Shown here one piece after another: positions 1 through 5,225 of a stretch of DNA of 9,863 nucleotides; within the stretch, counting starts at the first letter, position 1, and the number at the start of each line of letters is the position of its first letter. The notes under the pieces were generated by a model. It did not search any database. It was not told the origin of the DNA and saw only the letters and a list, made by a program, of their open reading frames with translations. This DNA is from Desulfobacteraceae bacterium. Lineage in GTDB: Bacteria; Desulfobacterota; Syntrophobacteria; BM002. Location of the stretch: positions 1 to 9,863 of the forward strand of contig PPDG01000631.1 in NCBI GenBank assembly GCA_002899795.1, given 5' to 3'. The translations under genes and the position numbers were made by a program.

Positions 1-38
1 ATTTAATGCCGACCACATACGCTTTCAAACGCTTTTGT

Positions 39-1415
39 CTAGAGACTGAAGCGTTCCATAATGATAGATCGACGGGGAAAACCAATCCTACGGAGAGCCC
101 AATAGGTGTCTTTCATCATGTCAGGGGGACCGCATGTGAAGACGGTGGATTGTTTGCTGCAGCCGGAAAGCAGTCTCTCGAATTTTGCCTCGTCCAACCG
201 ACCCTTCTCTCCGTCGTACTCAGGTTCTCTCGTTAGCACGTGCATAATAGACAAGCCAGCTAATCGTTCCTCGAGTTCTGAGAACTCATCGGGATATACT
301 ATGTGTTTTCTGGTCCGGTTACTCCAAATCAGAGTGATCTTCCTATCATCGTTTACGTCGGCCATGAAACGCAACATACTCAACATCGGTGTAATCCCGA
401 TACCGCCCGCCACCAAAATGAACTCTCTTGATTCCGGGAATCTCAGATGTCCAAAATTACCAAAAGGACCACCTACAAAAGCCTTGTCCTTTCGGCGAAG
501 GCGACTGATGGTATCGGTCCAATCGCCGCAAGAGCGGATGGTAAACTGCAAATTTGGAGCTCTTGACGGTGTGGAGGAGATGGTGAAGGGGTGTTCTTCT
601 TTTGAAACATGAGGTGAAGTTAAGGAGATAAAAGCGAATTGCCCAGGAATATAATCAAGATGCTGATTCTTTCTAGCCCTAAGTTCAATGCAATGAGCTT
701 CGTGACCAACTGTTGAAATGCTCACTACTTCATAAGGCTTACCCTTGCTGAAGAAGCGTTTGATTTGTACCCAAGTATACAACAACACATAGCACCCAAT
801 GACCGAAAATATCAAGGTGCGCGGAAATCCATACTGAAAGGTGTCGTTCACATAGAGGATATGCACAGTGAGTGCAACTACAGCCAGGGGTGTTCCAGTC
901 CGGTGTAACAGCCGCCAGCGATGATAGGCCAGACCGAGGGATTGACGCCACCAGCTTATGAAGACAATGGTCAAGATGGAAAGCACAAGACACGCACCCA
1001 TAAGTTCAGGCCAGTTTTCTATGTTGAGGGAGATGGCACTCAGGCCTTCAGTTACCAGTATGAGGATTGCGTGCAGCAGACAGAGGATACCAATTACCAA
1101 ACCATTGAAGCGGTGGAGTCTGAGACAGCGGTTGAGCGAGAAGACCCGATCGAAGCTTTTGAGACGCGCAGAGAATATGAGTTGAATGAGTAACAAGTAT
1201 CCGGCGCAAACACCGAGCACTTGCGCCACACGGAGGAGTGTTTTATCCAGACCAAACCTGTACTTGATGGTGGAGGACTCATAGAGGAATGGTATAGACG
1301 CAGCACCCAAAAGCAATAACAGCCCAGCGAAAACCAGGAGGGCGCCAAGGAATAGTCGCTGGAATCGCGAATACACCTTTGCCAGAGGCATAGGTTTTTC
1401 TATTTGGTAATCCAC
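39..1415 (-). CDS. Ferric-reductase-like transmembrane flavocytochrome (heme b + FAD/NAD(P)H reductase)
   Basis: The protein has 458 residues in the two-part layout of the ferric reductase/NADPH oxidase superfamily. The N-terminal half (about 20-220) is a membrane domain with several hydrophobic helices. It has two histidine pairs, H101/H115 and H171/H185, each spaced by 14, as expected for two bis-histidine b hemes across the membrane. The C-terminal half (about 225-458) is an oxidoreductase of the ferredoxin-NADP reductase fold: PGQF at 257-260, the FAD motif HPFTISS at 275-281, GGPFGNFG at 315-322, the nucleotide loop AGGIGITPM at 336-344, CGPPDMM at 428-434 and an aromatic ERFSL end. It should pass electrons from cytoplasmic NAD(P)H through FAD and heme to an acceptor outside the membrane; ferric iron, cupric ion or oxygen cannot be told apart. 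The start is GTG at 1415 with GGAG only 2 nt upstream, so ATG at 1391 (residue 9) is a real alternative. Ends in TAG. Confidence 0.9.
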   Translation of the reverse strand: MDYQIEKPMPLAKVYSRFQRLFLGALLVFAGLLLLLGAASIPFLYESSTIKYRFGLDKTLLRVAQVLGVCAGYLLLIQLIFSARLKSFDRVFSLNRCLRLHRFNGLVIGILCLLHAILILVTEGLSAISLNIENWPELMGACLVLSILTIVFISWWRQSLGLAYHRWRLLHRTGTPLAVVALTVHILYVNDTFQYGFPRTLIFSVIGCYVLLYTWVQIKRFFSKGKPYEVVSISTVGHEAHCIELRARKNQHLDYIPGQFAFISLTSPHVSKEEHPFTISSTPSRAPNLQFTIRSCGDWTDTISRLRRKDKAFVGGPFGNFGHLRFPESREFILVAGGIGITPMLSMLRFMADVNDDRKITLIWSNRTRKHIVYPDEFSELEERLAGLSIMHVLTREPEYDGEKGRLDEAKFERLLSGCSKQSTVFTCGPPDMMKDTYWALRRIGFPRRSIIMERFSL

Positions 1416-1470
1416 GACTCCGCAGTCTGGTGAATAGCTATCTCTAGAATCGGTCCATTGGTGCGCTGAT

Positions 1471-1485
1471 GAAAACCTCGTTTTC
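1471..1485. promoter_or_regulatory. Perfect 6-3-6 inverted repeat, candidate operator
   Basis: GAAAAC-CTC-GTTTTC is a perfect 15-bp inverted repeat in the gap before the flavocytochrome gene. It starts about 11 bp downstream of the candidate -10 hexamer, where a repressor would block transcription. It does not look like a Fur box. Its role as an operator is inferred from symmetry and position only. Confidence 0.3.
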
Positions 1486-1495
1486 GATAGGATTG

Positions 1496-1525
1496 ACTAT
1501 GGCATAAGTGGTCCTTGTGTGTCAA
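1496..1525 (-). promoter_or_regulatory. Candidate sigma-70 promoter for the flavocytochrome gene
   Basis: On the minus strand a consensus -35 TTGACA (1525-1520) is followed after 18 bp by CATAGT (1501-1496), which matches 4 of 6 bases of the -10 consensus. Transcription would begin near 1489, leaving about 75 nt of leader before the GTG at 1415. The spacing is one base longer than optimal and the -10 is mediocre, so this is a candidate only. Confidence 0.3.
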
Positions 1526-1673
1526 TTCTAGCGCCAAATATAGCAAAGCAATAGGGGGCAAGATTGAATCGTTGCTCCAACGGTTTTCATGCAAAAAGCG
1601 AGCGTAGACTTGACACTTTACAAATGACAGTTGTTTAGCTTAGCCCGACCTTGATGCTACTACCCCTTACAGT

Positions 1674-1695
1674 CTGCGGCGGATCCGGACCGCAG
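1674..1695 (-). terminator. GC-rich hairpin downstream of the di-heme enzyme gene
   Basis: CTGCGG (1674-1679) and CCGCAG (1690-1695) form a 6-bp GC-rich stem enclosing a loop that holds GGATCC. It lies about 40 nt past the stop codon of the di-heme gene. No T-run follows on the minus strand, so it is not a classical intrinsic terminator; it might protect the 3' end of the transcript or be incidental. Confidence 0.25.
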
Positions 1696-1736
1696 GAAGA
1701 TGCTCCCGTTGTGCCGTGAGCAAGAGTCACCTCTAA

Positions 1737-2894
1737 TCACTCGACGCTCCGCTCCCGCGCTCTAAGCACGAAGGACTCATCGGTGAGCGCTCGCAGGAAC
1801 GCAACCAGCTGTCTTCGCTCCTCTGGAGTCAGCTCGAACCCGATAACCAGAGGGTCGGTCGCAGAGTCGGGTCTGATGTTTTGTGAATCGGGACCGAGGG
1901 ATCGAGCACGCCCGCCCGCCGCGTAATGATCGAGGACAGCCTCGAGGGTGGGAACACTGCCGTCGTGCATATATGGCGCTGTGAGCGCGATGTTCCGGAG
2001 CGTGGGTGCCCGGAATTTACCCATATCCTCACTACGCCCGCTATGCCGTTGCACGCCAGTGTTGGCTTTCGGGTAGGCACCGCGTCCGTCCTCGTTATAG
2101 AGCCCGGTGTTGTGGAACTGTGCCTCCGGTGTCCCGGATCCGTCGTAGACCACCGGGCCGGAGAGGTTGAATCCGGCGTGACAACGAAAACAGCTCAATC
2201 GCTGGGAGAAGAAAAGGCGTGCGCCGGCACGTTCATCAGCATCCAGGGCATCCACCTCCCCGCCGTACGCCCAACGGTCGTAAGGAGAGTTCCCGGAGAT
2301 CAGTGTCCTTTCGAACGAGGCCAATGCGTAGGTCACGTTGCGTATCGACACCGGGTCCTCGTTTTTCGGGAAAGCCCTGTGGAAAAGCTGGCGGTAGCGT
2401 CGATCGTCGCGAAACCGCGCCAGGACCTCGTCCTCGCGACCAGCCACCCCCATCTCCAGCGGTTGCGTATTTAACAACGGCACAAGGGCCTGGTCTTCAA
2501 GGCGTGTCAGGGTGGGATCGTCCCATCCCAGGGTCGCATTATAGGCGACATTGGTGAGCGACATAGCCGAGCGGGGATGGATATTCCCCTGGGAACCCAC
2601 AGAACGACTTCGGCCGTCGGTGTAGGCGAGTTCTGGCCGGTGGCAGCTGGCGCAAGGCACCGTTCCGTCGCCCGACAGCCGGGGATCGTGAAACAGTTGG
2701 CGCCCGAGTTCGACTTTCTCCGGCGTCATCGGATTGTCTATAGGTACCCGGGGTGCTGGGAACCCCACAGGCACTTGCCAAACATACCCGGATGGACTGC
2801 CGCGATCCGCTCGGTCCGCTACCTGTCTACCGAACTCGCACGCCGCCCCGAGTAACATCAAGGCAATTGCGGCAACCGTGCCGGCTCTCACCAT
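1737..2894 (-). CDS. Di-heme cytochrome c peroxidase-like enzyme, MbnH/MXAN_0977 type
   Basis: The 385-residue product carries two c-type heme motifs, CASCH (81-85) and CFRCH (235-239), as in bacterial cytochrome c peroxidases and MauG. Before the first is LGRQLFHDPRLSGDG (63-77). Further segments, HPRSAMSLTNVAYN (106-119), PYDRWAYGG (204-212), HNTGLYNEDGRGAYP (261-275) and FRAPTLRN-ALTAPYMHDGS (294-313), match what I recall of the MXAN_0977 family, to which MbnH of methanobactin gene clusters belongs; MbnH oxidises a tryptophan of its partner MbnP to kynurenine. LDHYAAGG (321-328) places Y324 where I expect the second axial ligand (Met in CcpA, Tyr in MauG); that alignment is from memory. 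A hydrophobic N-terminus ending in LLGAAC suggests Sec export, perhaps as a lipoprotein although the lipobox is imperfect. The ATG overlaps the TPR gene's end by 7 nt (ATGGTGA), with a weak GAGGGG upstream. GC is higher than in the flanks. The subfamily call is less certain than the di-heme call. Confidence 0.9.
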   Translation of the reverse strand: MVRAGTVAAIALMLLGAACEFGRQVADRADRGSPSGYVWQVPVGFPAPRVPIDNPMTPEKVELGRQLFHDPRLSGDGTVPCASCHRPELAYTDGRSRSVGSQGNIHPRSAMSLTNVAYNATLGWDDPTLTRLEDQALVPLLNTQPLEMGVAGREDEVLARFRDDRRYRQLFHRAFPKNEDPVSIRNVTYALASFERTLISGNSPYDRWAYGGEVDALDADERAGARLFFSQRLSCFRCHAGFNLSGPVVYDGSGTPEAQFHNTGLYNEDGRGAYPKANTGVQRHSGRSEDMGKFRAPTLRNIALTAPYMHDGSVPTLEAVLDHYAAGGRARSLGPDSQNIRPDSATDPLVIGFELTPEERRQLVAFLRALTDESFVLRARERSVE

Positions 2895-3385
2895 GATTTT
2901 GCCAGCCCCTCTAGCCCATCCGGCTCTTCGCCTGAGGCAATTGCCGCCTGAAGCGCATCGGCGAGCTTGCGATTCAGCTTGGTAAGAGTACGATGGTCCT
3001 CCAGGGCCTTGTCCTCGTTGCCCATCAGCATGTGCAACACACCTCGGTACATGTAAGCCTCGGCGAGCTTCGCATTGAGCTCGATGGCGCGGTCGTAGTG
3101 ACGCAGCGCCTCCTCGTAATTCTCCGGTCCCTGCTTCCTCAGGGAGTATCCGAGGTTGTTGTGCGCCTCCGCCATATTTGGGTTTTTGGCCAGAGCGGTC
3201 TCGAACTCCGCCTGAGCCTTTTCGTACTTCCCCTTCTTCATATACTTCACGCCGGAGTTGTACTGAGCAACGCCAGGACGACTATCCCTGGCCGGTCTTG
3301 AGCTGCTTCCCGCGGCGAGCGCAACAGTTCCAGAAAACACCAGCGCCACGACAATGGTGGTAATTCGAGTCATAATCTGGGTCAT
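2888..3385 (-). CDS. Exported tetratricopeptide repeat (TPR) protein
   Basis: From ATG 3385 the product has 165 residues. A basic-hydrophobic signal peptide (about 1-24) ends in VALA-A, a good signal peptidase I site, so the mature protein is periplasmic. Three TPR units follow: about 40-72 (YNSGVKYMKKGKYEKAQAEF), 73-108 (NNLGYSLRKQG, EALRHYDRAIELN) and 109-142 (YMYRGVLHMLMGNEDKALED). A short charged tail follows. TPRs bind other proteins; there is no catalytic motif. I chose ATG 3385 over the in-frame ATG at 3397 because GGAGG lies 5 nt upstream of it, while the earlier codon has no ribosome site. The start forms an ATGA overlap with the small cysteine-rich frame upstream, and the 3' end overlaps the di-heme gene by 7 nt. 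The two products are therefore probably co-translated and may work together in the periplasm, for example by docking the di-heme enzyme to a partner. That role is inferred. Confidence 0.9.
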   Translation of the reverse strand: MTQIMTRITTIVVALVFSGTVALAAGSSSRPARDSRPGVAQYNSGVKYMKKGKYEKAQAEFETALAKNPNMAEAHNNLGYSLRKQGPENYEEALRHYDRAIELNAKLAEAYMYRGVLHMLMGNEDKALEDHRTLTKLNRKLADALQAAIASGEEPDGLEGLAKSW

Positions 3386-3633
3386 GATTTCCTCCATCTC
3401 AAAAAGTATTGGCTAAAACACAATTGTTCGTATTTACAGCATTTAACACTCCCAACTGGAGTGCACGGCGATTTACAACAATCACATAGATAAAAGTACA
3501 ATTGACAATCCCTAATTGATGTATTCATCAAAACGAATACCCTGCAGTGAGGACATCTTTGAATTAAAACTATAATTACCCTACGAGTGGTTTTCAAGCG
3601 ATAGTATTCATCTGGGAAGATCGAAGCGGACAC
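3382..3633 (-). CDS. Possible small cysteine-rich, zinc-ribbon-like protein (doubtful ORF)
   Basis: This 83-codon frame encodes 10 cysteines. CPHC (27-30) and CDCC (50-53) are two CxxC knuckles 19 residues apart, the usual spacing of a zinc ribbon; more cysteines sit at 43, 52, 57, 65, 66 and 72. No signal peptide is visible, so it would be cytoplasmic. In its favour, the stop codon overlaps the TPR start as ATGA and the frame contains that gene's ribosome site. Against it, the start is a GTG at 3633 without a ribosome site, with an in-frame stop just upstream. The DNA is very AT-rich (17 G/C in 3481-3540) and codon use is unlike the neighbours. I recognise no family with confidence. It may be a real microprotein, the decayed end of a larger gene, or chance. 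Confidence 0.3.
   Translation of the reverse strand: MSASIFPDEYYRLKTTRRVIIVLIQRCPHCRVFVLMNTSIRDCQLYFYLCDCCKSPCTPVGSVKCCKYEQLCFSQYFLRWRKS
3391..3395 (-). promoter_or_regulatory. Ribosome binding site that sets the TPR gene start
   Basis: GGAGG on the minus strand stands 5 nt before ATG 3385 and lies inside the last codons of the upstream cysteine-rich frame. It supports the shorter start of the TPR gene and would allow ribosomes ending the upstream frame to restart. Confidence 0.7.
3516..3540. repeat. Overlapping short inverted repeats
   Basis: TTGATG-TATT-CATCAA (3516-3531) is a perfect 6-4-6 inverted repeat. Overlapping it, GTATTC (3521-3526) and GAATAC (3535-3540) form a second 6-8-6 pair, so two alternative hairpins compete. 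They lie inside the doubtful cysteine-rich frame, about 130 bp upstream of the TPR start, and could be a regulator site or an RNA switch if that frame is not a gene. In AT-rich DNA such pairs also arise by chance. Confidence 0.3.
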
Positions 3634-3736
3634 TGATGTTGTGGTTCAAACACGTCTTCTTGGGTTTAATGTTTCTTGCCAAACGTAGCAACATAAGAAT
3701 ATATGAAATTACTCAATATTCACGGTACTTCCCCTT

Positions 3737-3758
3737 TTTTGATTGGACAGTTTTGATT
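3737..3758. repeat. Direct repeat TTTTGATT x2
   Basis: TTTTGATT occurs at 3737-3744 and 3751-3758, starts 14 bp apart. The second copy extends to TTTGATTACC, which recurs with one mismatch as TTTGATCACC at 3787-3796, 35 bp away. No function is assigned. Confidence 0.35.
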
Positions 3759-3929
3759 ACCAGTTGGTCACCCGGCCCGCTCATGATTTGATCACCGCGT
3801 AACACCTAGCTTTCCCGAGTGAGTGTTTGCTCCAGACGACACAATGAAATGATGACGGACTTTAGCCCAAATGGCCCCATTACGGCGAAGCCAGATGATG
3901 TCAATCCTCGCTGCCTGCTGGTCTTTCGC

Positions 3930-3948
3930 TATGCTCTATGCCCCATGC
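3930..3948. repeat. Three-copy heptamer repeat
   Basis: YATGC recurs at exact 7-bp steps at 3930-3934, 3937-3941 and 3944-3948; read on the minus strand the units are GCATGGG, GCATAGA and GCATAGC. This is a short, imperfect heptameric tandem array in the non-coding stretch. Confidence 0.5.
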
Positions 3949-4099
3949 TACGATTCAAGGGAGATCTTGTATGATGTGCTGCTCTCTAGTAATATTATGC
4001 CTTCTAGCTGCAACGGGCTGGCCTTTGCAGCGTTGCGGTTTTTACCGGTGTGGGTATGCAACACTAGGGTAGAGACCAACGGTAGGGGACAGAAAATCT

Positions 4100-4474
4100 C
4101 TACTCTTCCTCAGCTCCGGCAGGTGGACAGCTTAAACAGTGAGTTTCCAGGTCGTAGCGGCCGCTGAGCTCGTCGATGGAGGTTTCCTCGGCTAGGGGGA
4201 CACCGGAGAGAAATCCAGCCCGGGCAATCATGTGGGATGCCACTGGAGCCGTCAAAAACAGGAACAAGGAGATCAACACCGCACGTACGGCAATGGCTCC
4301 ATCTTCAAAGTGAACGGCAATACCTATTAAGATCAGAACGGTTCCCAGGGTTGCAGCCTTACTGGAGGGGTGCATGCGAGTATACAGATCTGGCATCCTC
4401 AGGAGGCCGATGGAAGCAAGCAAAACAAAGAGACTGCCGCCCCCGGTCAAAATAAAAGTCAGCAATTCCTTCAT
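4100..4474 (-). CDS. mnhG: Mrp Na+/H+ antiporter subunit G
   Basis: This is the last and smallest-role subunit of the Mrp complex, an inner-membrane protein with three hydrophobic helices (about 5-27, 38-57 and 63-85). The family signature GLLRMPDLYTRMH followed by a Ser/Lys-rich turn and ATLGT lies near residues 23-45. With the start at ATG 4474 the product has 124 residues. I prefer this start because AGGA lies 8 nt before it; the in-frame ATG at 4483 makes the ATGA overlap with mnhF seen at other junctions but has AAAGG directly abutting the codon, so it is the alternative. The hydrophilic tail ends in CLSC-PP (about 113-118) and three glutamates, an extra not needed for the family fold. 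No clear terminator follows the TAG at 4100. Confidence 0.93.
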   Translation of the reverse strand: MKELLTFILTGGGSLFVLLASIGLLRMPDLYTRMHPSSKAATLGTVLILIGIAVHFEDGAIAVRAVLISLFLFLTAPVASHMIARAGFLSGVPLAEETSIDELSGRYDLETHCLSCPPAGAEEE

Positions 4475-4479
4475 AAAGC

Positions 4480-4755
4480 TCATCCTTTGAGTCTCTTTTC
4501 TATATAGCGAGCAAATGCGACAGTACCCACGAAACTGATCAAGGCAAGAACTACAGCCACATCCAGAAACACCGGCTGATTATGGGCCATTGAGTAAACA
4601 GCCGAGATCCCGACACCCACTGTGGCCAACAAATCAAAGGCAATGACACGGTCCGGCAGGCTGGGCCCCCGCAGCAGCCGGACAAACCCCACCACCGCAG
4701 CCAGTGCCAGGACGTCGAGGACAATCTCTAGGAACAGATTGATGTGATCGGTCAT
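4480..4755 (-). CDS. mnhF: Mrp Na+/H+ antiporter subunit F
   Basis: The product is a 91-residue membrane protein of usual MnhF length with three hydrophobic segments (about 8-27, 36-56 and 61-83). The family motif RGPSLPDRVIAFD (29-41) with its conserved acidic residues D35 and D41 is intact, followed by FLDVAVVLALISFVGTVAFARY in the last helix region (63-84, two residues of which vary in the family). MnhF is required for assembly and activity of the seven-subunit complex. The ATG at 4755 overlaps the mnhE stop by 4 nt, and GGAG stands 8 nt upstream. The 3' end overlaps the alternative mnhG start at 4483. Confidence 0.94.
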   Translation of the reverse strand: MTDHINLFLEIVLDVLALAAVVGFVRLLRGPSLPDRVIAFDLLATVGVGISAVYSMAHNQPVFLDVAVVLALISFVGTVAFARYIEKRLKG

Positions 4756-5225
4756 CTTAATAGCTCCAGAACCCTCCGTTCAAAGCCATTCTTGATTTGC
4801 TCCCGCATCAGCTGGGGGTCTTCGACAAACATCCCATGCACGTAAAGCACACTCCGATCATCCGAGACATCCAAGCTTAAAGTCCCAGGGGTAAGAGTGA
4901 TCAGATTTGCCAGAAAGGTGATCTCTATATCACTGCTGGCATCCAATGGTACAGCGACAATTCCGGGCTTGCGTTGCGATTTCGGGCTGATAACATCCCA
5001 AGCGACGCGAAGGTTCGAATGGATCAGCTCCCGCAGAAAGAAGAATGTGAACCGGATGCTTTCAGGTATCTTCCTGAAATACTGGGTAGGGCTGAGAAGT
5101 GGTCTCAACCACCACAGAACGACATAGCCAAGTGCGAAGCCGAGGAGCAAGTTGGCAACATCAGTCCTGCCGGTCATGGCTTCCCACAGCAATGCCAGTA
5201 ATAGATTCCACAAGAAAACTTTCAT
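4752..5225 (-). CDS. mnhE: Mrp Na+/H+ antiporter subunit E
   Basis: The 157-residue product matches MnhE in length and layout: two N-terminal hydrophobic helices (about 2-17 and 22-40), a further membrane-associated stretch (56-80) and a soluble C-terminal domain. The family signature TLTPGTLS lies at 110-117 and is followed by DVSDD, with the partly conserved YVHGMFVED segment at 128-136. MnhE is one of the three subunits (E, F, G) that are found only in Mrp antiporters and not in complex I. ATG 5225 overlaps the mnhD stop by 4 nt, with GGGGAG 7 nt upstream, so translation is coupled yet independently supported. Confidence 0.95.
   Translation of the reverse strand: MKVFLWNLLLALLWEAMTGRTDVANLLLGFALGYVVLWWLRPLLSPTQYFRKIPESIRFTFFFLRELIHSNLRVAWDVISPKSQRKPGIVAVPLDASSDIEITFLANLITLTPGTLSLDVSDDRSVLYVHGMFVEDPQLMREQIKNGFERRVLELLR

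Larger units (their letters stand above)
1416..1736. other. Intergenic region without a convincing gene
   Basis: This gap separates the di-heme enzyme gene from the flavocytochrome gene. A 64-codon minus-strand frame (1594-1400) crosses it and runs into the next gene, but it has no recognisable motif and covers the candidate promoter. A small CGTTG-CTC-CAACG hairpin followed by GTTTT near 1569-1588 faces the plus strand, where there is no gene to end. The only items worth listing are the promoter, the inverted repeat and the hairpin given separately. Confidence 0.6.
3634..4099. other. Intergenic region between the Mrp operon and the TPR/di-heme group
   Basis: No convincing gene is present. 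The longest plus-strand frame (3871-4167) runs antisense into mnhG, has no motif and no ribosome site. Minus-strand frames are broken by stops. The stretch holds a triple heptamer repeat (3930-3948), repeats of TTTTGATT (3737-3758) with a diverged third copy TTTGATCACC at 3787-3796, and a plus-strand stem CTGCAACG/CGTTGCGG (4008-4038) followed by TTTTT. No clear terminator for mnhG and no clear promoter for the genes downstream was found. The mixed composition would suit a decayed insertion, but no transposase fragment could be recognised. Confidence 0.6.

Noticed and set aside
1400..1594. Minus-strand frame of 64 codons before the flavocytochrome gene
   Set aside because: It covers the candidate promoter and inverted repeat, overlaps the flavocytochrome start in another frame and shows no family features.
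1610..1638. Plus-strand promoter starting with TTGACA at 1610
   Set aside because: No acceptable -10 hexamer lies 16-18 bp downstream and there is no plus-strand gene for it to serve.
4008..4043. Stem CTGCAACG/CGTTGCGG followed by TTTTT as a terminator
   Set aside because: It is oriented for plus-strand transcription, where no gene ends; on the minus strand, the direction of mnhG, no T-run follows. The 15-nt loop is also long.
3398..4099. Remnant insertion sequence
   Set aside because: The composition and broken frames suggested it, but no transposase motif, terminal inverted repeats or target duplication could be found by eye.
4069..4103. GTAGAGA/TCTCTAC inverted repeat over the mnhG stop codon as a terminator
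   Set aside because: The loop is 21 nt, the stem is only 7 bp and no T-run follows on the minus strand.
3871..4167. Plus-strand frame of 98 codons between the Mrp operon and the TPR gene
   Set aside because: It runs antisense into mnhG, has no ribosome site, no recognisable motif and irregular composition; part of its apparent pattern comes from the heptamer repeat.
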